The translations under genes were made by a program, and so were the position numbers. Positions 9,595 through 18,735 of a DNA stretch of 64,000 bases are shown here, piece by piece (within the stretch, counting starts at the first letter, position 1; every line of letters starts with the position of its first letter). This stretch comes from Acinetobacter sp. S54 (GTDB taxonomy: Bacteria > Pseudomonadota > Gammaproteobacteria > Pseudomonadales > Moraxellaceae), in contig NZ_JACVUI010000004.1 of assembly GCF_016624945.1 (NCBI RefSeq), positions 1 through 64,000 of the forward strand. Reading direction: 5' to 3'. A model generated the notes under the pieces. It had not been told where the DNA came from. It did not search any database and saw only the letters and a list, made by a program, of their open reading frames with translations.

Positions 9595-10146
9595 ATGTCA
9601 TTGCTCAAGAAATCGCTTTGTATTGTTTATCATAGCCCATACGGACATACAGCCAGAGTTGCTTCGCATATTGCACAAGGTGCGAAAACCTTGGGTATCG
9701 AGGTGCATTTGATGTCGATTGAACATATAGACTGGGATGCGTTAGATACAGCACAAGGCATTATTTTTGGTTCACCGACTTATATGGGTAGTGTTTCAGC
9801 TGATTTTAAAAAATTTATGGATAGTACTTCTAAACGCTGGAAGAATCGCATTTGGCAAGGAAAACTTGCTGCAGGATTTTCTAATTCAGGTGGGTTAAGT
9901 GGTGATAAATTAGCTGTTTTACAACAGTTAAATATCTTTGCCATGCAGCACGGCATGTTGTGGTCAGGTTTGCCCTTAATGCCAACAGGACATACTGAAA
10001 CAGATTTAAATCGGCTTTCAAGTTGTTTGGGGTTGATGACTCAATCAGACAATGCGCCTGTTGAAATTACGCCACCCAAAGGTGATCTAGATACCGCAGT
10101 ATGGTTTGGAGAATATATTGCTGGAATTTTATATCGTTTGCATTAA
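9595..10146 (+). CDS. Flavodoxin-fold NAD(P)H-dependent oxidoreductase
   Basis: The 183-residue protein has the flavodoxin/WrbA layout. A phosphate-binding loop after the first strand (VYHSPYGHTARVASHIAQGA) should hold FMN, GIIFGSPTYMGSVSADFKKFMD resembles the WrbA flavin-contact loop, and GKLAAGFSNSGGLSGDK follows. It probably reduces quinones or similar acceptors using NAD(P)H, but the substrate cannot be read from the sequence. It lies 40 bases after pgeF on the same strand and is closed by a hairpin terminator shared with convergent smpB. Confidence 0.85.
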   Translation: MSLLKKSLCIVYHSPYGHTARVASHIAQGAKTLGIEVHLMSIEHIDWDALDTAQGIIFGSPTYMGSVSADFKKFMDSTSKRWKNRIWQGKLAAGFSNSGGLSGDKLAVLQQLNIFAMQHGMLWSGLPLMPTGHTETDLNRLSSCLGLMTQSDNAPVEITPPKGDLDTAVWFGEYIAGILYRLH

Positions 10147-10163
10147 ATAGAGTTCGTATGAGT

Positions 10164-10191
10164 AAAAAAAGCCTCGTGATGAGGCTTTTTT
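10164..10191. terminator. Bidirectional terminator between the flavodoxin-like gene and smpB
   Basis: A stem GCCTC / GAGGC with loop GTGAT is flanked by A7 on the left and T6 on the right, so it can terminate transcription in both directions. It lies between two convergent genes. Confidence 0.88.
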
Positions 10192-10196
10192 GCGTT

Positions 10197-10673
10197 TTAT
10201 TTATGCATCAAACGTGCTTTATCGCGTTGCCAGTCACGGTCTTTTTCAGTAGCACGTTTATCATGTAACTGTTTACCTTTTACTAGTGCAATTTCAAGTT
10301 TGACCAGATGACCTTTCCAGTAACAGGCCAAAGGAACACAAGAATAACCTTTTTGATTCACTGCACCCATCAATTGTTCAATTTGTCTGCGTGACAGCAA
10401 CAACTTACGGGTTCGTGTTGCTTCAGGAACGATATGCGTGGATGCAGAAAGCAAAGGCTGAATTTGTGCACCAAATAAATAAGCTTCGTTATTTTTAAAA
10501 ATAATATAACTTTCGGTCAGGCTCATACGGCCTGCACGTAAAGACTTTACTTCCCAACCAAGCAGCGCAATGCCTGCTTCAAATTTTTCTTCAATAAAAT
10601 AATCGTGGCGCGCGCGTTTGTTCTGCGCAATGGTGCCGCCGTTATTTTTTTTAACTACTACTGCTTTCGCCAT
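10197..10673 (-). CDS. smpB: SsrA-binding protein SmpB
   Basis: SmpB binds tmRNA and delivers it to stalled ribosomes for trans-translation. The 158-residue product shows the family features: [20 protein letters not shown] at the start, [19 protein letters not shown], and the basic C-terminal tail [20 protein letters not shown] that enters the decoding centre. The tmRNA gene ssrA is not in this window. The gene is transcribed alone, and a terminator shared with the convergent flavodoxin-like gene lies just past its stop. Confidence 0.96.
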   Translation of the reverse strand: MAKAVVVKKNNGGTIAQNKRARHDYFIEEKFEAGIALLGWEVKSLRAGRMSLTESYIIFKNNEAYLFGAQIQPLLSASTHIVPEATRTRKLLLSRRQIEQLMGAVNQKGYSCVPLACYWKGHLVKLEIALVKGKQLHDKRATEKDRDWQRDKARLMHK

Positions 10674-10825
10674 AATCTTAAAATTCCAAAGTTAAGCCTA
10701 TTGTGCCTGAAACAGTGACCGAGGTGAAGTTTTTTCATTTTAATCAGGTCGCTTATTCATGGGATGTCTTCGCTAAGAAATCAAGATTTGCTAGAATATA
10801 ACCCTCAGAAAATAAACTAGAGTAA

Positions 10826-11588
<763 letters not shown>

Positions 11589-11615
11589 TCTAAATTTTTG
11601 TTACCATGCGCTCCT

Positions 11616-11970
<355 letters not shown>

Positions 11971-11988
11971 AATTTTTGAAAAATTTGC

Positions 11989-12017
11989 TTGACGTATCTA
12001 GGATAACTTTAGATAAT
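11989..12017 (+). promoter_or_regulatory. Near-consensus sigma-70 promoter of tRNA-Met
   Basis: TTGACG at 11989-11994 and GATAAT at 12012-12017 are separated by 17 bases. A GCGCGC discriminator follows, a GC-rich start region of the kind seen on stringently controlled stable-RNA promoters. The expected transcription start is near 12024, 9 bases before the tRNA. Confidence 0.8.
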
Positions 12018-12032
12018 GCGCGCACAGTTTTC

Positions 12033-12109
12033 GGCTATGTAGCTCAGTTGGTTAGAGCACAGCACTCATAATGCTGGGGTCACAGGTTCAAGTCCCGTCA
12101 TAGCCACCA
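12033..12109 (+). tRNA. Elongator tRNA-Met (CAT)
   Basis: The sequence folds as a full cloverleaf. Acceptor GGCTATG pairs with CATAGCC, the D arm is GCTC/GAGC, and the anticodon stem CAGCA/TGCTG has loop CTCATAA with anticodon CAT. The T arm ACAGG/CCCGT is the same slightly mismatched stem as in E. coli tRNA-Met. A fully paired acceptor stem and A at the discriminator position mark it as elongator, not initiator. CCA is encoded. Confidence 0.96.
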
Positions 12110-12116
12110 TTTAACA

Positions 12117-12143
12117 GACCATGCTCCTGCATGGTCTTTTTTT
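12117..12143 (+). terminator. Rho-independent terminator after tRNA-Met
   Basis: The 7-bp stem GACCATG / CATGGTC with a 6-base loop is followed by T7. It closes the tRNA-Met transcript. Confidence 0.9.
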
Positions 12144-12275
12144 ATGTCAATTTTATTGCTTATATATACATTTATAAAACGCTTACCTTGCTATCCTCTA
12201 AGTAGTTGAATGCATAGGTGTACATAAATTAATCGCCATGTAAATCAACTGTGAATATTTGTAGCAAATAATATT

Positions 12276-12294
12276 ATTTTTGATTATCATTCTC
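12276..12294. promoter_or_regulatory. Fur-like box upstream of the TonB receptor (distal)
   Basis: Read on the minus strand this is GAGAATGATAATCAAAAAT, which matches the classical 19-base Fur consensus GATAATGATAATCATTATC at 14 positions by my count. It lies about 110 bases before the receptor start codon, in a position where repression by iron-loaded Fur would be expected. Confidence 0.55.
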
Positions 12295-12358
12295 ATTTAA
12301 ATCTATTCGCTCTTTATCTCCTCCAATTTATCAGGATAAAACTAAATAAATTGGCATA

Positions 12359-12377
12359 TTGAATAGTAATCATTATC
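12359..12377. promoter_or_regulatory. Fur-like box upstream of the TonB receptor (proximal)
   Basis: TTGAATAGTAATCATTATC matches the 19-base Fur consensus at 14 positions, with a perfect right half (AATCATTATC). It ends 27 bases before the receptor start, so a bound repressor would block transcription or early elongation. With the distal box it supports iron control of this gene pair. Confidence 0.6.
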
Positions 12378-12404
12378 CTTAGTACTATTATTTAGGTGTT
12401 GACT

Positions 12405-14690
12405 ATGCATTGTCATCAGAATCTGTCTGTGTCCAAAAATAAGATCAATCATTCGATTACATTGAGACCGCATTATTTAGCTGTATGTCTTGGAATGCTG
12501 ATGGCACCCATTTCAACGGGTTTATTTGCAGCGGAGGAGAGTAAAACAGCTGATTCAAATCACTACACCAAGCTTTCTGTGATTACCGTGTATGCCGAAA
12601 AAGAAGATAAAATTCCTTCTTCAGTCACGACGATTAGCCGAGATAATTTAGATCGTACTGGCGCGACAGATATGGCAAGTATTGTGAAATATTTGCCGCT
12701 CGTAAGTGCACCATTTGCAGCCAATGGTGCTAGTGCATTTTATGCAGGTTCAGGTACGAGCAGCTACAATATCCGAGGTATCGATGGTAATCGAGTTGGA
12801 TTAGATGTCGATGGCATTGATATTGCTGATGCAACTGTTGCGACTTGGACAGGTGCAAGTATGCGTAATAGTGCAGCAGGCCGGGATTATATTGAACCTG
12901 AAATGTTTCAAACGGTGAATATTCAATCAGGCACAACAGGCGCTTCTACGGATGGAATAGGGGGGCGTGTTTCATTTAAAAACAAATCACCAGAAGATTA
13001 TCTGGTGAATGGTAAAAATTTAGCTGCTACTGCTAAGGTGGGTTATAGCTCAGCAGATGAAGCTTGGTTGAGTTCTGTAACAGGCGCAGTCGGAAATGAT
13101 ACATTTAAAGCGCTTATTGTTTATGCACACCGAGATGGTCATGAAATGCAGGGTAACTCTAATACCAAACAATTCCCTGCTGACTGGAAATCTGATGCAA
13201 TTTTAAGTCGTATCATCTGGGATATTAATGAACAAAATCAATTGGGTTTTACTGCTGATTATTATAAAAAGAAAAATGATATTAGTGGAATGGATGGTTC
13301 GACCTACACGGGTATCACTTTTAATGATGGTACACAACATCAGGATATTGAACGCGAACAATATAGCCTAGATTATCGCTTTAAACCCCAAAATTTTGCT
13401 TTATTTGATCAGCTAAAAGCTAAGCTTTGGTATCAGGAGTCACATAATGATACCCGTACTGGTTATAAGGCTACGACGTATTATCGCGATGTCAATAACA
13501 CCTTTAAAGAAGAAAATACAGGAATTAAGCTCGATATTGAGAAATATCTGGGCATACATCATTTTGAATATGGTCTATTAATGGATCAAAAGGAATATTC
13601 AAGTAATCGAAAAGAATTGCGTAATGGTGCTCCGACTTCATCGACTTTGTATCAAGGCGCTTATTTATTTGACTCAAAGGTTAATCGTTATGCAGCTTAT
13701 GTGACCGATACAATGAAGTTTAATCTTTGGGAGCGTGATCTTAAACTCACTCCTTCTTTACGTGTAGAACGTCAAGAATACAAACCAGAAAATTCAACTT
13801 ATGGGGGAGTGGTTGATAAAGACTTTAACTATGTCTCACCAGGGTTATCATTAAGCTATCAGTTGACCCCTTATAATTATACTTATGCAAAATATACTCG
13901 TGGTGCCCGTGTTCCAAGCGCAACAGAATTAGGAAGTTATTTTCAAACAACTTCAGGGGTTTCATATTACTTATCTGGAAATTCAGACTTGAAAAAAGAG
14001 ACCAGTGACGCATTTGAGGTTGGTCTAAGAAATGATTCAATTGAAGGAATTAAATTTGATCTAACTGGATTCTATACCAAATACGATAATTTCATTGATT
14101 ATAAATCACTTCCTGCTTCTGAATGCACAGTTTCAGGCGTATTTTTATGTTATGAGGCACAGAATTTGGCGCAAGCTGCAATTTGGGGGGGAGAGCTTTC
14201 TACGCATGTCGATCTAGGGCATTTTATTAATAATGCTGATGGTTTTAGCTTAGCCCTAGTAGCCGGTAAAACAAAAGGTCATGCCAAAGATAATGAGGGC
14301 AATAAAAGTGGCATAAACTCTGTAACCCCAGGCAAGGCTAGTCTATCTCTTGCTTATGATGATCCTGACCAAGTATTTGGTCTTGGATTTACCACTACAG
14401 CAGTAGAAAGTAAAACTGCTTCCCAAGATGTCAGTACCTATTCAGGTAACGCAGGTTATATTCCTGTGAAGGGATACACTGTATTTGATTTATCAGCATA
14501 TTGGAATATTCATAAAAATGTGAAACTCAATGTGTCGTTAAACAATATCTTTGACAAAACTTATTGGAATTACGCAAGTGTAGGCACTTTAAATAAATCT
14601 ACTAGTACAAGTGGAAGTATCGATGCATTACGTGACCGTTCGGCTGAAGCTGGTCGCAATGTGGTCGCTAGTGTTGAGTTTAAATATTAA
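12405..14690 (+). CDS. TonB-dependent outer-membrane receptor, heme/transferrin-receptor-like
   Basis: This 761-residue protein imports a ligand across the outer membrane using TonB energy. After a long signal region (hydrophobic HYLAVCLGMLMAPISTGLFAA) comes a TonB-box-like KLSVITVYA, a plug domain (SSYNIRGIDGNRVGLDVDGI, then QSGTTGASTDGIGGRVSFKN), and a 22-strand barrel. The barrel contains YTRGARVPSATELGSYF, like the FRAP region of hemoglobin/transferrin-type receptors, and ends in an aromatic-terminated strand (VVASVEFKY). I chose ATG at 12405; a GTG lies 9 bases earlier. Two Fur-like boxes precede it and an EF-hand protein follows 29 bases later, so iron or heme is a reasonable guess, but the ligand is not shown. 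Confidence 0.85.
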   Translation: MHCHQNLSVSKNKINHSITLRPHYLAVCLGMLMAPISTGLFAAEESKTADSNHYTKLSVITVYAEKEDKIPSSVTTISRDNLDRTGATDMASIVKYLPLVSAPFAANGASAFYAGSGTSSYNIRGIDGNRVGLDVDGIDIADATVATWTGASMRNSAAGRDYIEPEMFQTVNIQSGTTGASTDGIGGRVSFKNKSPEDYLVNGKNLAATAKVGYSSADEAWLSSVTGAVGNDTFKALIVYAHRDGHEMQGNSNTKQFPADWKSDAILSRIIWDINEQNQLGFTADYYKKKNDISGMDGSTYTGITFNDGTQHQDIEREQYSLDYRFKPQNFALFDQLKAKLWYQESHNDTRTGYKATTYYRDVNNTFKEENTGIKLDIEKYLGIHHFEYGLLMDQKEYSSNRKELRNGAPTSSTLYQGAYLFDSKVNRYAAYVTDTMKFNLWERDLKLTPSLRVERQEYKPENSTYGGVVDKDFNYVSPGLSLSYQLTPYNYTYAKYTRGARVPSATELGSYFQTTSGVSYYLSGNSDLKKETSDAFEVGLRNDSIEGIKFDLTGFYTKYDNFIDYKSLPASECTVSGVFLCYEAQNLAQAAIWGGELSTHVDLGHFINNADGFSLALVAGKTKGHAKDNEGNKSGINSVTPGKASLSLAYDDPDQVFGLGFTTTAVESKTASQDVSTYSGNAGYIPVKGYTVFDLSAYWNIHKNVKLNVSLNNIFDKTYWNYASVGTLNKSTSTSGSIDALRDRSAEAGRNVVASVEFKY

Positions 14691-14719
14691 TTTTATCAGG
14701 GGCCCTTTAGGATATTGCT

Positions 14720-15529
14720 ATGAAAAACATCAAATTTACACTTTTGGCTTGTAGTACGTTATTGAGTTCAGTTGTAATTGCTGCTCCTTTAGAGAATCAG
14801 ACCGAAATGCAGGCTTACGGTCTTTATTCTCTCTATCATTCACAGGAGCAAAATCCAAATAACGCGACATTTGTTAAAAACTATACAGCTGACTATGCAG
14901 ACTTATTCAAAACCCAAAAGCAAGTGAATCAGTTACAATATGTACAGTTTGAGCAAGCTAGATTAGAACCCATATTAAAACAACGCCGTGAGATGTCATT
15001 AAAACAAGCTCATGTCCGTTTTGGCGTATTGAATACCAATAAAGATGATAAAATTACCTTAAAGGAATATCAGGAAATTGGTCTTAAGACTTTTGATCAA
15101 TTCGACAAAAATCAGGATGGTCTGATTAGTGCCGAAGATGCCAAGCTTGAATCAACACCAATAGGAACGCATGATGGTTTTAGAATGAAATCACCACTAT
15201 CTATGCCGATGGCAGGTAATGTGAATGAATTTATTCAAATGTATGCAAATAACAACAAAACTTATGTCACTCTAGGTGACTATTTAACGCATCGTGATCA
15301 ACAATTCGTCTTAACTGATACCAATAAAGATCTAAGCTTATCTGAAGATGAATATGTTGGCGAATTTACCCAACGTTATGATGAGCATTTGGCGCAAGCT
15401 CGGAAGGGATATCGTGAAATTTTTGATCAGCAATTTTTGAAAATAAGTCATGGCAAAGCCACGATTCAGGAAAAAGACATCAAAGCGTTTGCAACCAATG
15501 TCGCTAAAGAGAAGAGTTTGAAAAAATAA
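14720..15529 (+). CDS. Exported EF-hand calcium-binding protein
   Basis: The 269-residue protein starts with a signal peptide (KNIKFTLLACSTLLSSVVIAA, cleavage after VIAA). Three EF-hand loops are visible: NTNKDDKITLKE at 105-116, DKNQDGLISAED at 129-140 and DTNKDLSLSEDE at 200-211. Loops 1 and 2 form a normal pair; loop 3 lacks the central glycine but keeps the acidic ligands. No lipobox fits, so it is probably periplasmic. It follows the TonB receptor by 29 bases on the same strand and lies before any clear terminator, so it likely shares that promoter and serves the same uptake process. The metal it binds is not known. Confidence 0.8.
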   Translation: MKNIKFTLLACSTLLSSVVIAAPLENQTEMQAYGLYSLYHSQEQNPNNATFVKNYTADYADLFKTQKQVNQLQYVQFEQARLEPILKQRREMSLKQAHVRFGVLNTNKDDKITLKEYQEIGLKTFDQFDKNQDGLISAEDAKLESTPIGTHDGFRMKSPLSMPMAGNVNEFIQMYANNNKTYVTLGDYLTHRDQQFVLTDTNKDLSLSEDEYVGEFTQRYDEHLAQARKGYREIFDQQFLKISHGKATIQEKDIKAFATNVAKEKSLKK

Positions 15530-15557
15530 TCGGATCAATTTATTGGAATAAGCCACT

Positions 15558-15599
15558 ATTGACCGTTTTTTTTGTTTTATTAAAGCAAAGACGGTCAAT
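15558..15599. terminator. Long hairpin after the EF-hand gene
   Basis: ATTGACCGT (15558-15566) pairs with ACGGTCAAT (15591-15599), and inside it TTTGTTTTA pairs with TAAAGCAAA with one wobble, giving a nearly continuous stem. There is no T run after it on either strand, so it may be a processing or stabilising hairpin rather than a true terminator. Confidence 0.4.
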
Positions 15600-15620
15600 G
15601 GATGATTTAAAAATTTTACT

Positions 15621-15857
15621 CTATGCGTGAGTAAAAGATGAAAATTTTGACAGGTTTATTTCGATGATTTTTATATTACTTTGATCAGTTTTGTTCGGAA
15701 ATTCAACTAAATTTTTCTTACCATAGAAAGATGACCCTACAATACGTTGCAGCATGATTTGTGAGTTTAATAAGCTGTTTGAAAATTGAATTTTGATTGC
15801 ACGTTTTTGGGTTCCATAGCCCAATTTATCTAATATATTGTAAATATTATGCAGCAT
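15621..15857 (-). pseudogene. Truncated VgrG (type VI secretion spike) N-terminal fragment
   Basis: The 78-residue frame from ATG 15857 opens MLHNIYNILDKLGYGTQKRA, followed by IKIQFSNSLLNSQIMLQRI. I recognise this as the conserved start of Acinetobacter VgrG proteins (typically M-L-x-x-I-Y...LG-x-x-TQ-x-RA...QFSN...LQRI). After that point the sequence no longer resembles VgrG and stops. Full VgrG proteins are many hundreds of residues, so the rest is gone. The frame is open upstream to 15929 but that part looks unrelated. No T6SS gene lies nearby. The identification is from memory of the family, not a search. Confidence 0.5.
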
Positions 15858-16040
15858 GGCTTTTTCGCGGTGTCTGTTATTTATTCTTATCTTAGAAAAA
15901 GGGGACGTACAAATCTTGTCACTTCCCACTTTATCCTTAGTATAAAAAACAATCTAGATTATGAAGATCAAATATGGGGAGAAGTCTTAGTTTTGTGTTT
16001 TAGTTCGGTCTTACAATCAAATTTATAAATACTTGATTAA

Positions 16041-17435
16041 TCAGACCTGAATCGCATCCAAAATCAGATTTATGTTTAAACGCTGACGGCATTGCTCGAC
16101 AAAGTCTTTAATTTTTTCAGTTTTATAACGTTGAAAATCAAAACCTTGATAATCTGTAGAGATCGATCCTAAGTATTTTGACCGAAAAGCATTGTGATCA
16201 AAGATTTGATGAATAAAACTTCCTTGAATATGTTCATGTTGAAAATAAAGTGGATATTTTTTACTTACCCCATGATGCATCTCAAAACCTTCAATTGGCA
16301 TGTCAAAAATAGTATAGATTTTTTTTGCTAAAATTTTATCTTTGATAAATTCAATATCATCATCAATAAAACCTAGCCCTTCGGCAGTTGTAGGTTGGGG
16401 GTTTTCGACCTGTTCTGGGTCATTTAGGTTTTGAAAGAGCATTTCATAACCGCCGCAAATGGCAAAAATCGCTTTTTTACGCTGTTGTAGCTGTTCAAAT
16501 AAGCCATTTTGTTTTAACCAGTTTAAATCTTGAATCACCAGTTTTGAACCAGGTAGTATCACCAGATCAAAACGCTCCAGTGAAATAGGGCTATTGATAA
16601 ATTCCAGTAAGACTTCATCATCAGCAATCAAAGGTTCAAAGTCGTTGTAATTACTCATATAAGGATAGGCAATGACACCAATCGCTATTTTTTTCTGACT
16701 GGGTTGTTGTACAAAATTTTGCAGGCTGGCATTGTCTTCAAAACCAAGATTAAATGGCATATACGGCAAAACGCCCAGCACTGGAATTTTAAATTTTTCC
16801 TGAATAATATGTATGCCTTCATCAAATAAAGACAAATCACCACGAAATTTATTGATGATCACACCAATGACACTGTCACGTAAGTGCGCAGGAAGCAGAT
16901 TATAAGTACCCCAAACCGAAGCAAATACGCCGCCTTTTTCAATATCAGCTACCAAGATGATTTTAGTGCGGTAGGTTTCAGCAATGAAAAGGTTGGATAA
17001 ATCCTTGTCGATTAAGTTGAGTTCAACCGGGCTGCCTGCACCTTCTGCTACAACGCAATCATAATGTTCAGCCAGATACTCAAAACAGCGTTGTACCGCA
17101 GGTTTGAGTTGATCCAAGTCACGATAATATTCCAGCACATGTTGCTGGGAAATCACTTTACCTTCGACAATAACTAATGCGCGGCCATTTACGCCAGATT
17201 TCAACAATATTGGATTGAGATGATACGAGGTCGGAATACCCAGAACTTCAGCCTGAAATGATTGGGCAATAGCAATTTCACTGCCATCATCACAGACGCG
17301 TGCATTATTGGAGACATTTTGTGCTTTGAACGGAGCAACCCGAACACCAGCATCTTGTAAAATTTTGGCAATCACAAAGGTCAAGGTGGATTTTCCAGCA
17401 TCACTGGACGTTCCAAAAATCGAAATATGTCTCAT
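16041..17435 (-). CDS. cobQ: Cobyric acid synthase (adenosylcobyric acid synthase)
   Basis: CobQ/CbiP amidates side chains of adenosylcobyrinic diamide using glutamine and ATP to give adenosylcobyric acid. The product has the N-terminal P-loop-like synthetase region HISIFGTSSDAGKSTLTFV, AQNVSNNARV and VVAEGAGSPVELNL. A class I glutamine amidotransferase-like domain follows, with VILPGSKLVIQDL and the nucleophile motif FAICGGYEML. I place the start at 17435, directly before the conserved domain; the frame is open to 17534 but that part looks unlike the family. No other cobalamin-biosynthesis gene lies nearby. The window's metH needs methylcobalamin, so a salvage role is plausible. Confidence 0.88.
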   Translation of the reverse strand: MRHISIFGTSSDAGKSTLTFVIAKILQDAGVRVAPFKAQNVSNNARVCDDGSEIAIAQSFQAEVLGIPTSYHLNPILLKSGVNGRALVIVEGKVISQQHVLEYYRDLDQLKPAVQRCFEYLAEHYDCVVAEGAGSPVELNLIDKDLSNLFIAETYRTKIILVADIEKGGVFASVWGTYNLLPAHLRDSVIGVIINKFRGDLSLFDEGIHIIQEKFKIPVLGVLPYMPFNLGFEDNASLQNFVQQPSQKKIAIGVIAYPYMSNYNDFEPLIADDEVLLEFINSPISLERFDLVILPGSKLVIQDLNWLKQNGLFEQLQQRKKAIFAICGGYEMLFQNLNDPEQVENPQPTTAEGLGFIDDDIEFIKDKILAKKIYTIFDMPIEGFEMHHGVSKKYPLYFQHEHIQGSFIHQIFDHNAFRSKYLGSISTDYQGFDFQRYKTEKIKDFVEQCRQRLNINLILDAIQV

Positions 17436-17683
17436 ACTGATATGCTTATCAATAAAATCGGGTAGGCAGAAACAGGCGGCTACGGCATAATACGCTATTT
17501 TACGATCAACGTAGTGGTCAAATTCAGACTGCATTGCGTGTTTTGTATATGATTAAATCAGATATACATATGAAAAAACATGCAAAGTGGGCGCTGTTTA
17601 AATCACTATAATGAATATCTATTTCCAGATCTAGCATAAGGCCAATCTGGTGAGCTATGTCGAATTTTCAATTTGGAGTTGTT

Positions 17684-17782
17684 ATGGCACTCGTTCCTCC
17701 ATATGGTGGCGCAAGTTGTGACGAAAAAATACTTGGCGGCTTAATGATTAAAACGGACTGGAAAGGAGATGCACATGACTGA
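17684..17782 (+). CDS. Small leader ORF overlapping the start of cysD
   Basis: A 32-codon frame begins at ATG 17684, 6 bases after GGAG, and ends at TGA 17782, eight bases into cysD. Its product opens [19 protein letters not shown]. The frame can extend back to ATG 17657. The stop overlapping the downstream start suggests translational coupling. The LVPPYGG opening resembles the first residues of single-chain ATP sulfurylase (Sat), as far as I recall that family. It could be a regulatory leader or a remnant of a sat gene. A TATAAT hexamer at 17607-17612 may be the -10 element of the cys promoter, without a good -35. Confidence 0.5.
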   Translation: MALVPPYGGASCDEKILGGLMIKTDWKGDAHD

Positions 17783-18683
17783 AGATAGATTAACCCATCT
17801 CAAGCAGCTTGAAGCTGAAAGTATCCATATTATTCGTGAAGTTGCAGCCGAATTTGAAAACCCAGTGATGCTTTACTCGATTGGTAAAGACTCTGCGGTT
17901 ATGTTGCATCTTGCACTCAAAGCTTTTTATCCTGCAAAACTTCCATTTCCATTGTTACATGTGGATACTGGTTGGAAATTTAAGGACATGATTGCCTTTC
18001 GTGACAACATGGCTAAAACCCATGGCTTTGATTTGATCGTGCATCAAAACAAGGAAGGTCGTGACGCGGGCATCAATCCATTTGATCATGGTAGCTCGAA
18101 ATATACCGATATCATGAAAACTCAAGGCTTAAAACAGGCTTTGGACAAGTACCAGTTTGATGCAGCTTTTGGTGGTGCGCGTCGTGATGAAGAAAAATCA
18201 CGTGCTAAAGAACGTGTTTATTCATTCCGTGATAGCAAGCACCGTTGGGATCCTAAAAACCAGCGCCCAGAACTTTGGAATCTTTACAATGGTAAAGTAA
18301 ACAAAGGTGAAAGCATTCGTGTATTCCCATTGTCTAACTGGACTGAACTGGATATCTGGCAATATATCTATTTGGAAAATATTCAAATCGTACCGTTGTA
18401 TTTCTCTGCGGTGCGTCCTGTGGTTGAGCGTAGTGGTACGCTGATCATGGTAGATGATGAACGTATGCGTTTAAAAGAAGGCGAAGTTCCACAAATGAAA
18501 TCAGTACGTTTCCGTACTCTCGGCTGTTACCCATTAACAGGTGCCGTGGAATCTGAGGCAGATACCTTGCCTGAGATTATTCAGGAAATGCTTTTGGCCA
18601 CGAGCTCAGAACGTCAAGGTCGTATGATTGACCATGATGAAGCGGGCTCAATGGAAAAGAAAAAGCAGGAAGGTTATTTCTAA
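17775..18683 (+). CDS. cysD: Sulfate adenylyltransferase subunit 2
   Basis: CysD forms adenylyl sulfate from ATP and sulfate together with the GTPase CysN, the first step of assimilatory sulfate reduction. The 302-residue product, equal to E. coli CysD, carries the PP-loop [19 protein letters not shown] near residues 38-56, [20 protein letters not shown], and the conserved end [14 protein letters not shown] chose ATG 17775 because AAAGGAG ends 6 bases upstream; an ATG at 17769 is too close to that site. The start lies inside the leader ORF. cysN follows 52 bases later. Confidence 0.96.
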   Translation: MTEDRLTHLKQLEAESIHIIREVAAEFENPVMLYSIGKDSAVMLHLALKAFYPAKLPFPLLHVDTGWKFKDMIAFRDNMAKTHGFDLIVHQNKEGRDAGINPFDHGSSKYTDIMKTQGLKQALDKYQFDAAFGGARRDEEKSRAKERVYSFRDSKHRWDPKNQRPELWNLYNGKVNKGESIRVFPLSNWTELDIWQYIYLENIQIVPLYFSAVRPVVERSGTLIMVDDERMRLKEGEVPQMKSVRFRTLGCYPLTGAVESEADTLPEIIQEMLLATSSERQGRMIDHDEAGSMEKKKQEGYF

Positions 18684-18735
18684 ACAGCTTTAATGAATGT
18701 TTGGAAAAAGATTTCAGAATTTGTGGAGTTAGAGC

